Source: an uncultured Bacilli bacterium
GTDB lineage: Bacteria > Bacillota_I > Bacilli_A > RF39 > UBA660
Length of the DNA stretch: 9,302 nt
Assembly (NCBI GenBank): GCA_947629115.1
Contig: CANRCL010000040.1
Location: 1 to 9,302 of the forward strand
Direction of reading: 5' to 3'
Under the pieces are notes generated by a model, which was not told where the DNA came from, ran no database searches, and was given only the letters and a program-made list of their open reading frames with translations. This document shows positions 1-6,119 of this stretch, piece by piece (the stretch's first letter is position 1; every line of letters begins with the position of its first letter). A program made the position numbers and the translations under genes.

Positions 1-14
1 CTATAATGTCTCAT
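1..14 (-). CDS. rplW: 50S ribosomal protein L23, first codons only (partial)
   Basis: Only four complete codons (M-R-H-Y) and part of a fifth lie inside the window. The ATG at 14-12 shares one base with the rplD stop codon (TAATG), and a GAGGAGG ribosome-binding site sits at 25-31 inside the end of rplD, so the two genes are translationally coupled. In the S10 operon the gene after rplD is almost always rplW, a 23S-binding protein at the peptide exit tunnel. The assignment rests on gene order and start signals, not on protein similarity. Confidence 0.6.
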
Positions 15-637
15 TATTTAAGTGCCTCCTCTATTACATTAATTGCTCCTTCTTCTACTACTAAAGTATCAGCATTAACTATATCATAGCAATTAATTTC
101 ATCAGCCATAAGAACTAGAACATTTCCTAAATTTCTTGTAGCCATATATAAATTTTCATTTTCATCTTTAGTAACAAATAATGTTTTGCCACTTAATTTT
201 AATGTTTCTAATATACTAGTTGCATCTTTAGTTTTTAGAGTTTTTAAATTTAAATTATCTAAAACTATTAATGATTTTTCTTTTGCTTTATAAGTTAAAG
301 CAGTTTTTAATGCTAAAGTTCTTTCTTTACGATTAATTTTAAAACTATAATCACGTGGACCTACACCTAAAGGAATTCCACCACCACGCCATTGAGTAGC
401 ACGGATACTACCTTGACGAGCACGACCAGTTTCTTTTTGTTTCCAAGGCTTTCTTCCACCACCAGAAACTTCACTTCTATTTTTTGTCTTTCTTGTTCCT
501 TGACGCATACTATCTAGTTGTAAACGAATCATTTTCTTTAATGCATCATCATTAACTTCAATATTCCAAACTTTACTTTCAAGGTTAATATCTTTAACAG
601 ATTCACCTTTGATATTTTTAACACTTATCTTTGTCAT
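14..637 (-). CDS. rplD: 50S ribosomal protein L4
   Basis: This is ribosomal protein uL4, a primary 23S rRNA-binding protein whose extended loop lines the peptide exit tunnel. At 207 residues it has normal family length. Residues about 45-100 carry the basic Gly/Arg-rich loop typical of L4 (RQGTRKTKNR, GGGRKPWKQKETGRARQGS, QWRGGGIPLGVGPRDYS). The start ATG has AGGAGG a few bases upstream, and the gene ends in TAA overlapping the next start. It is third in the S10 operon, after rpsJ and rplC, with a 26-bp gap from rplC. In E. coli L4 is also the autogenous repressor of this operon; whether that holds here is unknown, but a structured leader lies before rpsJ. Nothing in the sequence looks broken. 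Confidence 0.98.
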   Translation of the reverse strand: MTKISVKNIKGESVKDINLESKVWNIEVNDDALKKMIRLQLDSMRQGTRKTKNRSEVSGGGRKPWKQKETGRARQGSIRATQWRGGGIPLGVGPRDYSFKINRKERTLALKTALTYKAKEKSLIVLDNLNLKTLKTKDATSILETLKLSGKTLFVTKDENENLYMATRNLGNVLVLMADEINCYDIVNADTLVVEEGAINVIEEALK

Positions 638-663
638 AAATATTTTCCTCCTTTATAAAGCCC

Positions 664-1470
664 TTAATTGGCCTCTTCTGGATTTTCTTCTTTAGTTTCT
701 TCTTTTACTTCTTCAGTAGTCTCTATATTTTCAACAGTTTCAGTTGTTTCTACATTTTCGTTAGTTTCTGTTTCACTAACTTCTTCTACAACTTCATCTG
801 CCACTGTTTCTTCTTCATAAGTTAAAATTTCTTTAGGACTAGCCTTTCTTGAATTTTTAACTGCTGTTTTAATATAAACTAAAGAATTTTTTGCACCTGG
901 AATATTGCCGCTTACTAGAATGTAATTATCAGTTGTGTTAACTTCAATTATTTCTAGATTTTGAATAGTTGTGGTTTCAACCCCCATATGTCCTGGAAGT
1001 TTTTTACCCTTTAATACTCTTTTTGGAAGCATTGTACCAAGTGAACCAGGTCCTCTATGATAATGTGAACCATGTCCCATAGGTCCTCTTGATTGATTGT
1101 GTCTTTTAATAACACCTTGCATTCCTTTACCTTTTGAAGTACCAGTTACATCTACAACTTCTCCTACTTCAAAAATATCTACTCCAATTTTATCTCCTAC
1201 ATTGTATGTACCTTCGGCGTTTTTAACCTCTTTTAAGAAGCGCTTAGGAGTAGTATTCGCTTTTTTAGCATGGCCAACTTCTGCTTTATTGGCACGATTT
1301 TCTTTTTTTTCAAATACGCCTAATTGAATAGCATTATAACCGTCTTTTTCTACTGTCTTAACTTGCATTACCACATTTGGTTCACAAGATACAACTGTTA
1401 CTGGAATTAATTTTCCATCTTTAGTAAAGACTTCAGTCATTCCAATTTTGCGTCCTAAGATTCCTTTCAT
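664..1470 (-). CDS. rplC: 50S ribosomal protein L3 with acidic C-terminal tail
   Basis: This is ribosomal protein uL3, which nucleates 50S assembly and reaches toward the peptidyl-transferase centre. Residues 1-12 ([12 protein letters not shown]) and the central block around residues 113-165 ([39 protein letters not shown]) are diagnostic. Bacterial L3 is usually about 205-215 residues and this protein has 268. The family core ends near residue 215, after which roughly 50 residues are dominated by glutamate: 21 Glu and 1 Asp between residues 219 and 268, with only two Lys. The tail is in frame and ends in TAA, so it is not an obvious frameshift product. An AAGGAAGG-like site precedes the ATG. 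It lies between rpsJ (17-bp gap) and rplD (26-bp gap) in the S10 operon. The tail's role is unknown. Confidence 0.98.
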   Translation of the reverse strand: MKGILGRKIGMTEVFTKDGKLIPVTVVSCEPNVVMQVKTVEKDGYNAIQLGVFEKKENRANKAEVGHAKKANTTPKRFLKEVKNAEGTYNVGDKIGVDIFEVGEVVDVTGTSKGKGMQGVIKRHNQSRGPMGHGSHYHRGPGSLGTMLPKRVLKGKKLPGHMGVETTTIQNLEIIEVNTTDNYILVSGNIPGAKNSLVYIKTAVKNSRKASPKEILTYEEETVADEVVEEVSETETNENVETTETVENIETTEEVKEETKEENPEEAN

Positions 1471-1487
1471 TTTAATTTCCTTCCTTA

Positions 1488-1796
1488 CTATAATTTAATT
1501 TCGATGTCAACGCCACTTGGTAAATCTAAATGTGTTAAAGCATCAATTGTTTCCTTACTAGGATTTTTAATATCAACAAGTCTTTTATGAGTTCTTCTTT
1601 CAAATTGCTCACGTGAATCCTTGTATTTGTGAACTGCTCTAAGTACAGTAAACTTCTCTATTTCAGTTGGTAGAGGTACTGGACCAGAAACTTCACCACC
1701 AGTTCTTTTTACAGTTTCCACAATTTTACTCGCTGCAACATCTAATAAACGATGGTCATATGCTTTCAAATTGATTCTTACTTTTTGATTTGACAT
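1488..1796 (-). CDS. rpsJ: 30S ribosomal protein S10
   Basis: This is ribosomal protein uS10, a 30S head protein that also acts as NusE in transcription antitermination with NusB. The 102-residue length is standard. The N-terminal [12 protein letters not shown], the loop motif [16 protein letters not shown] and the C-terminal block [12 protein letters not shown]...[13 protein letters not shown] are characteristic. It is the first gene of the S10 operon: AGGAGG at 1805-1810 lies 8 nt before the ATG, a leader of about 127 nt precedes it, and a promoter with TATAAT sits further upstream. The stop is TAG, with rplC starting after a 17-bp gap. The Gly-Gly in RTGGEVSG is a small departure from the more usual RTGA; otherwise it is unremarkable. 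Confidence 0.98.
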   Translation of the reverse strand: MSNQKVRINLKAYDHRLLDVAASKIVETVKRTGGEVSGPVPLPTEIEKFTVLRAVHKYKDSREQFERRTHKRLVDIKNPSKETIDALTHLDLPSGVDIEIKL

Positions 1797-1923
1797 TTAT
1801 ATGTCCTCCTTTCGCCTATATCTAGTATAGACTTGCTCCACCCGAATTACCTGATGTACAAGAAAGATATTTACCAACTCTTCCTAGCGTGTCAGCAACC
1901 TCGCGCATCATTGCAGTCATACG
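1797..1923 (-). promoter_or_regulatory. Candidate structured 5' leader RNA of the S10 operon
   Basis: Between the predicted transcription start near 1923 and the rpsJ start lie about 127 nt without a reading frame. Two local hairpins are visible on the minus strand. The first, at 1895-1914, pairs GCAAT with GTTGC around a 10-nt loop (one G-U pair). The second, at 1816-1830, pairs CTATA with TATAG around a 5-nt loop just before the Shine-Dalgarno site. The stretch is less AT-rich than the surrounding intergenic DNA, suggesting constraint on RNA. From memory, the block containing GCGCGAGGTTGCTGACAC resembles sequence upstream of rpsJ in other Firmicutes; this needs checking. The likely role is feedback control of ribosomal protein synthesis, with L4 as one candidate ligand by analogy with E. 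coli. No T-box or known riboswitch motif was recognised. Confidence 0.55.
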
Positions 1924-1929
1924 ACTATG

Positions 1930-1959
1930 ATTATAACACAATAATTATATGCTTGGCAA
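1930..1959 (-). promoter_or_regulatory. S10 operon promoter
   Basis: On the minus strand a perfect TATAAT lies at 1930-1935, preceded by TGT, giving an extended -10 (TGTTATAAT). A -35 hexamer TTGCCA at 1954-1959 is separated by 18 bp and matches the sigma-A consensus at five of six positions. The predicted start is near 1923, leaving a leader of about 127 nt. A second TATAAT at 1944-1949 lacks a good -35 at normal spacing and is the less likely alternative. Confidence 0.75.
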
Positions 1960-1964
1960 GTGTA

Positions 1965-1994
1965 AATTTGACATTTTTTGCAAGAATTTGACAT
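1965..1994. repeat. Exact 10-bp direct repeat with 20-bp period upstream of the S10 promoter
   Basis: The plus-strand decamer aatttgacat occurs at 1965-1974 and again at 1985-1994, exactly 20 bp apart. Relative to the predicted S10 start at about 1923 the copies span roughly -42 to -51 and -62 to -71, so both face the same side of the helix just upstream of the -35. This could be a tandem protein-binding site, a UP-like element, or chance in AT-rich DNA. Confidence 0.45.
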
Positions 1995-1995
1995 A

Positions 1996-2022
1996 GAAAA
2001 AACTACACGATTTTGTGTAGTT
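1996..2022 (-). terminator. Intrinsic terminator after the 487-residue membrane protein gene
   Basis: On the minus strand an 8-bp stem (AACTACAC with GTGTAGTT, plus-strand arms 2001-2008 and 2015-2022) closes a 6-nt loop and is followed by a run of T. It lies 25 bp past the stop codon of the upstream gene and insulates it from the S10 promoter. On the plus strand the hairpin is followed by a weaker T-rich stretch. Confidence 0.85.
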
Positions 2023-2046
2023 CTTTATTTTCCATTATTTACTTAA

Positions 2047-3510
2047 TTATAAAGTAATACCACTATTAGATAAATCTTGAACTAATTGTGTAAATGCATT
2101 ATTATTTTGAAGTTTTTCAATTATTCCATTTATATCAGTCTCAGATATTTTATCAACTTCAACATAATTACTTGTACTAAATTCACTAATCTTATTAATG
2201 TCTTTTTCTGAATATGAAACATTAATTGTTAAATCTAAATCATCATCAGGTGATGCTATTCTTACTTTTAATGTTCCTTTTCCATCATTATCTGATAAAT
2301 TTAGTTCAATAGTATCATTTTCATAAGTTAATTTAGCATTAATATCTTTACTATTTCCTTGTTCTTTTACTTCAAAATTAATATTAACTCCATCATAATT
2401 AATATTTAAATTTAAGTTTTTATCACTATTAGTAAGTGTTCCTATTTTGTCATTATTAATAACTATATCAAAAGTATCTTCAGCAGTTTTATTAAGGTCT
2501 ATTGTCGCTTCTACTCCATCAGAAATAAGTTTAATATTTGCTTGTTCTAAATCATCATTTTTCTTATTAACATAGATTGAACTTTCTAATCCATTATTAT
2601 TTTTCTTTATATTACTTTTAGCATCAGTTAATGTTGTTTTAATAGAATCAACTGATTTATCAGCAATATTAGATATAGCCGTTAATAATTCTGTATCCTT
2701 AAGCATTTCATCAATTACTGAATTAGCAAATTCATATAATTTATCACCATCTAATTTTAAAGTATGATTATAAACTTCAACTTTTTTACCTAAAACATCA
2801 ATTTCTTCTTCAGTTCTAGTAAACCATTCTTCTTTTAAAGATATCTTTAAAATATTAGTTAATTTATTAACTACCAATTCATAATCTTTGGTATCAGTTG
2901 CTTCCCAAAGTTGACTTAATTCTGCATTTTCATATAATTTAATTGGTTTGTTATATAATTCTCCTAAATTAGCATAAAGAGCATTATTGTTAAGTAATAA
3001 TTCGCCTTTTGCTAAATTATTATTGCTATAAGATAAATCTAAATTAGCATACATTTTTTTATTTTTAACGTCTGATTGAACTTCAGTTGAAATTTTTAAT
3101 TTGTTTAAAATATTTGCTACTTCTTTCATAGATGAATCATTAGATTTTAAACTAAATGTTAATGTAGCATTACTGCCTAAAACATCTTTTACTTCTTTAC
3201 TTGTATCATCTAATGTTTCGATTAAAGCATCACCAAATTTATCAATTGCTTTGTAATATACATTTTTAGTATTGGTTTTTTCTAAAAAATATTTTGATAG
3301 GGCAAATCCTCCAACTACTGCAATTATACCAACAATTATGCAAATTGTTATTAATAATGGGGCTTTACTTTTCTTTTCTTCCATAATGCCGTTCCCATTA
3401 TTCAAACTTCCGGCATCATTTTGAGCAACATTACTTGTAGTTGAATTAGTATTTTCAACTTCATTAGTATTATTGCCATTAAACTCTTCGTTCAATTTTT
3501 TCTCACACAT
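2047..3510 (-). CDS. Uncharacterised single-pass membrane protein with large extracellular domain
   Basis: I do not recognise this 487-residue protein. Residues 1-50 are hydrophilic, rich in Asn, Glu and Ser, ending in a basic patch (KKSK). Residues about 52-72 form one strongly hydrophobic transmembrane segment, followed by a long hydrophilic part of about 410 residues. With basic residues before the segment, the N-terminus should be inside and the rest outside. Much of the exterior alternates polar and hydrophobic residues in short strand-like units ending in Asn/Asp turns (for example around 150-185 and 330-435), suggesting a beta-rich fold with helical stretches near 255-300. There is no lipobox, LPXTG motif or obvious enzyme motif. 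It appears monocistronic, between two terminators. The start is uncertain: AAAGG directly abuts the ATG, and Met43 is an alternative that keeps the membrane segment. Confidence 0.85.
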   Translation of the reverse strand: MCEKKLNEEFNGNNTNEVENTNSTTSNVAQNDAGSLNNGNGIMEEKKSKAPLLITICIIVGIIAVVGGFALSKYFLEKTNTKNVYYKAIDKFGDALIETLDDTSKEVKDVLGSNATLTFSLKSNDSSMKEVANILNKLKISTEVQSDVKNKKMYANLDLSYSNNNLAKGELLLNNNALYANLGELYNKPIKLYENAELSQLWEATDTKDYELVVNKLTNILKISLKEEWFTRTEEEIDVLGKKVEVYNHTLKLDGDKLYEFANSVIDEMLKDTELLTAISNIADKSVDSIKTTLTDAKSNIKKNNNGLESSIYVNKKNDDLEQANIKLISDGVEATIDLNKTAEDTFDIVINNDKIGTLTNSDKNLNLNINYDGVNINFEVKEQGNSKDINAKLTYENDTIELNLSDNDGKGTLKVRIASPDDDLDLTINVSYSEKDINKISEFSTSNYVEVDKISETDINGIIEKLQNNNAFTQLVQDLSNSGITL

Positions 3511-3526
3511 CCTTTACTATAAAAAT

Positions 3527-3535
3527 AATATACCA
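3527..3535 (-). promoter_or_regulatory. Possible extended -10 promoter for the membrane protein gene
   Basis: The minus strand reads TGG-TATATT, an extended -10 element with five of six -10 positions matching. No convincing -35 is seen at normal spacing. Since a terminator lies just upstream (3571-3596), the gene needs its own promoter, and this is the best candidate. It would give a 5' untranslated region of only about 10 nt. Confidence 0.4.
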
Positions 3536-3570
3536 TATTATTCGACAATATTCTAGTCTAAAAAACTTCT

Positions 3571-3596
3571 AAAAAACTTCTCATTAAAAGAAGTTT
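3571..3596 (-). terminator. Intrinsic terminator after the VanY-like gene
   Basis: On the minus strand AAACTTCT (3596-3589) pairs with AGAAGTTT (3581-3574) around a 7-nt loop, followed by a T run. The first arm overlaps the last two bases of the TAA stop of the carboxypeptidase gene, so termination is immediate. The distal arm and its T run are duplicated: the plus-strand 11-mer aaaaaacttct occurs in tandem at 3560-3570 and 3571-3581, so either copy could pair with the single opposite arm. Confidence 0.85.
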
Positions 3597-4542
3597 ATTT
3601 GTTTTCAATAAAGAATGCATAATATTCTTCATAAGTTATATTATTTTCATAAATATATTTAGCAACATCTTTTCCAACATAACGATAATGCCAAGGTTCA
3701 TATTTATAACCAGTAATATATTCTTTATCTTTTGGATAACGTAATATAAAACCATATTTATAAGAATTGGCTATTAACCAAGCATATTCTTTAGAATTTT
3801 CAAAATGAGCACTAGATGAAGATGTATTTATATCAGAAGCAAGACCTGTTTGATGTTCAGAATAACCTGCTCTAGCCGAAAAAGTATCTGCAGCCTCTTT
3901 ACCATCTCTCGCAACATAATTATTGTATAAAATATTTTGAGTATCATAACTACGATAAGCCGAAACATTAAATAATGTAATATTATCTAAAGCCGCAGCA
4001 TCAACCATTTCTTTAAAATGTTCATAAGCCACGGGATTCATATAACGATACCCTTTATTATGATTATATTTATCATCCATTTCGACAAGTTCAGGTTTAT
4101 AATCACTATCTAATTTATGATATTTATTAACAATAAGTAAATAGCCATCGTCTAAATTACTTGGAATTTCATTAGTATAAAAGGCATAATCTATATTTGA
4201 GTTAACACATCTTACGACCTCTTCCATACTTTTTTCTGGATAATTTTGTAAATAATTTAAATAGCGGTCTAAATTTTTATCAATAAAATAATATTCTTGT
4301 TTTAATTTTGTTATATTTGAGTCTTCTTTAGGTTCATCTTCAACATTAGTGTTATTATCATTATTGTTATTATTGCTATTATTATTTTCAACTTGTTTAT
4401 CATTATTCTCATTAGTTTCTGGATTCACTTTATCATCTCCCATAAAAAATTTATATGCCAAAATTATAGGGATTATCACTATTACTAATAAGAGCAAAAT
4501 TACACAAAATTTCTTTATTTTTCTTTTAACTTTTCTACTCAT
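3595..4542 (-). CDS. VanY-type D-alanyl-D-alanine carboxypeptidase, membrane-anchored (peptidase M15B)
   Basis: This protein is predicted to remove the terminal D-Ala from peptidoglycan stem peptides outside the membrane. Residues 1-11 are basic and residues about 12-33 form a single N-terminal membrane anchor. Residues 42-75 are a low-complexity Asn/Asp/Glu linker, and the catalytic domain spans about 130-305. The M15B signature is complete: SAYRSYDTQ at 194-202, then SEHQTGLASD at 228-237 supplying zinc ligands His230 and Asp237, and EPWHYRYVG at 282-290 supplying catalytic Glu282 and ligand His285. No vanH, vanA or vanX homologue is nearby, so vancomycin resistance is not implied; cell-wall maturation is more likely. 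It starts 7 bp after gpmI with its GAGG site overlapping the gpmI stop, so the two are translationally coupled. The stop overlaps a terminator stem. Confidence 0.92.
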   Translation of the reverse strand: MSRKVKRKIKKFCVILLLLVIVIIPIILAYKFFMGDDKVNPETNENNDKQVENNNSNNNNNDNNTNVEDEPKEDSNITKLKQEYYFIDKNLDRYLNYLQNYPEKSMEEVVRCVNSNIDYAFYTNEIPSNLDDGYLLIVNKYHKLDSDYKPELVEMDDKYNHNKGYRYMNPVAYEHFKEMVDAAALDNITLFNVSAYRSYDTQNILYNNYVARDGKEAADTFSARAGYSEHQTGLASDINTSSSSAHFENSKEYAWLIANSYKYGFILRYPKDKEYITGYKYEPWHYRYVGKDVAKYIYENNITYEEYYAFFIENK

Positions 4543-4549
4543 AAAACCT

Positions 4550-6043
4550 CTACTTCAATAATATTTCAGTATCTTTCATTTCTTCAGGTACAGCAATATC
4601 CATATATTCTAGTATAGTAGGCGCAACCATTGTTAAGTCACCTTTTTCTTTTAATTTTACATTTTTATCTACTATAATGAAAGGAACTTTACTCAAAGTA
4701 TGTGTAGTCACTTTATTGCCATTTTCATCTAACATAATATCAGCATTACCATGGTCCGCTAAAATAATTACTTTATAAAAATTTTCATCGGCTTTTTCCA
4801 TTATTTTATTTAGACAAATATCTACTGCCATACATGCTTTTACTGTGGCTTCAAAATTGCCAGTATGCCCGACCATATCTGGATTAGCAAAATTAAGAAG
4901 AATAAAATCATAATCTTGATTCATACATTCAATACATTTTTTAGTGACATCAATTGCGCTCATTTCTGGCTTCAAATCATAACTGGCTACTTTAGGAGAT
5001 GGAATATGAAATTCATTACATTTATTTATTTTACCATTATATCCACCATCAAAAAAGTAAGTGACATGCGGAAATTTTTCCGTTTCGGCAATTCTGGCTT
5101 GCGTTAAATCTAATTTTTCTAAATATAACCCTAAAGGATTAGTAATTACTGGGTCATCTATAAAATTATTTGTTTTAATTTCATCATCAATTGGTAAAAA
5201 ACTATAAACTTCTAATTCATCCATTTTATATGTTTCAAAACCAGGAAAATCAGAATTAACAAATGCTGAAATAATTTGTTTGGCTCTATCAGCCCGGTAA
5301 TTCATCCATATAAGAATGTCCCCATTTTTTATAAGTGAATTTTTATCTAAAATAATAGGATTTAAAAATTCATCAGTAATATTTTGTTCATACATTTTAT
5401 TAATCGTTTTTTGTAAATCATAAGTTTCAATGCCTATTCCTTTAGTCACTAAATCATAATAGAGTTTTGTTCGATTATAATTTTTATCTCTATCCATGGC
5501 ATAATATCTACCACAAATAGTGGCTACATTTCCAACTTTTCTTAATCTTATAGCATTTTCTATTTGTGAAATATAATTATATGCTGAATGAACTGAAGTA
5601 TCTCTACCATCTGTAATTAAATGAAAATGAATTTTAGTACAACTATTTTTTACTAGTAAATCATAAAGATTTAAAAAATCATCAATTCCAGCATGAACAT
5701 TACCATCACTGCAAAGTCCCATTAAATGAATATCTTTATTTTTATTTTCAACTATCTTTAAAAAATTTTCATTTGTTAAAACATCACTTTTTAAAAATTC
5801 ATCAACTAAAGTTTCATTTTGTTTAATTAAACGACCTGCTCCAATGGTTGAATGGCCTGTTTCACTATTACCAAATTGTCCTTCTTTTAAACCAACGGCT
5901 TCTTCAGAGGCTGTTAAAATACTATGAGGATATTCTGCCCATAATTTATTAAAGCAATTCATATTAGCGGCTTTAATGGCATTACCATATTCTTCCTCTC
6001 TTAAACCAAAACCATCTAAAATAATAGTTAGTATCTTTTTCAT
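4550..6043 (-). CDS. gpmI: 2,3-bisphosphoglycerate-independent phosphoglycerate mutase
   Basis: This is the cytoplasmic glycolytic enzyme that interconverts 3- and 2-phosphoglycerate using two manganese ions and a phosphoserine intermediate. At 497 residues it is close to the usual 505-515. The alkaline-phosphatase-superfamily motifs are present: Asp10 in ILDGFG, catalytic Ser60 in GNSETGH, the mobile-domain motifs DGRDT (145-149) and RYYAMDRD (179-186), RADRAKQ (250-256), NPDMVGHTGN (387-396), ADHGNAD (429-435) and His448. Asp389, His393 and His448 correspond to one metal site; Asp10, Ser60, Asp430 and His431 to the other. The loop usually written SDGGVHSH reads SDGNVHAG, but the substrate-contacting His117 is kept. 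The gene has its own promoter and heads a two-gene unit with the VanY-like gene; no other glycolytic gene is adjacent. AAGGTG lies 5 nt before the ATG. Confidence 0.97.
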   Translation of the reverse strand: MKKILTIILDGFGLREEEYGNAIKAANMNCFNKLWAEYPHSILTASEEAVGLKEGQFGNSETGHSTIGAGRLIKQNETLVDEFLKSDVLTNENFLKIVENKNKDIHLMGLCSDGNVHAGIDDFLNLYDLLVKNSCTKIHFHLITDGRDTSVHSAYNYISQIENAIRLRKVGNVATICGRYYAMDRDKNYNRTKLYYDLVTKGIGIETYDLQKTINKMYEQNITDEFLNPIILDKNSLIKNGDILIWMNYRADRAKQIISAFVNSDFPGFETYKMDELEVYSFLPIDDEIKTNNFIDDPVITNPLGLYLEKLDLTQARIAETEKFPHVTYFFDGGYNGKINKCNEFHIPSPKVASYDLKPEMSAIDVTKKCIECMNQDYDFILLNFANPDMVGHTGNFEATVKACMAVDICLNKIMEKADENFYKVIILADHGNADIMLDENGNKVTTHTLSKVPFIIVDKNVKLKEKGDLTMVAPTILEYMDIAVPEEMKDTEILLK

Positions 6044-6060
6044 TCTTTCACCTTGCTTAT

Positions 6061-6089
6061 ATTATAGTATAATCAAAAAAAAATTACAA
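6061..6089 (-). promoter_or_regulatory. gpmI promoter, overlapping an upstream terminator
   Basis: On the minus strand a perfect TATAAT (6061-6066) and a -35 hexamer TTGTAA (6084-6089, four of six matches) are separated by exactly 17 bp. The predicted start is near 6054-6056, giving a 5' untranslated region of only about 10-13 nt that begins at or just before the AAGGTG ribosome-binding site. The -35 lies in the 3' stem arm and loop of the terminator at 6075-6102, and the T run forms much of the spacer. Confidence 0.8.
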
Positions 6090-6102
6090 CAAAGGTAATT
6101 TT
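6075..6102 (-). terminator. Intrinsic terminator ending the t6A-HNH unit
   Basis: On the minus strand AAAATTAC (6102-6095) pairs with GTAATTTT (6087-6080) around a 7-nt loop and runs into nine consecutive T (6083-6075). The stem has only two G-C pairs, so it relies on the long U tract and may be leaky. It sits 17 bp after the HNH gene stop and shares bases with the gpmI promoter. Confidence 0.8.
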
Positions 6103-6119
6103 AAATATTTTATTAACAC

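Noticed and set aside
664..828. Frameshift or gene fusion as the source of the L3 extension
   Set aside because: The reading frame is continuous from the conserved core to the stop, and the tail resembles a low-complexity extension, not another gene's domain. A sequencing error cannot be excluded but is not needed.
1097..1327. Plus-strand open frame opposite rplC
   Set aside because: It is antisense to the conserved L3 core, its composition mirrors the L3 codons, and it has no ribosome-binding site or recognisable motif.
1797..1923. Known riboswitch or T-box before rpsJ
   Set aside because: No T-box sequence, aptamer core or terminator/antiterminator pair was seen; the only hairpin near the start lacks a T run.
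1968..1993. Two perfect TTGACA hexamers on the plus strand as possible promoters
   Set aside because: Neither has a -10 element at 16-18 bp and no plus-strand gene follows. They are better read as part of the direct repeat upstream of S10.
3595..4542. Vancomycin-resistance function for the VanY-like gene
   Set aside because: No VanH, VanA/B, VanX or VanRS homologues are nearby. M15B carboxypeptidases are common in ordinary cell-wall metabolism.
4349..4561. Plus-strand open frame rich in Leu, resembling a small membrane protein
   Set aside because: It is the complement of the Asn-rich linker and membrane anchor of the VanY-like gene; poly-Leu arises from reversed Asn triplets. There is no start signal.
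4865..5107. Plus-strand open frame opposite gpmI
   Set aside because: It lies wholly antisense to conserved GpmI sequence and resembles no known protein.
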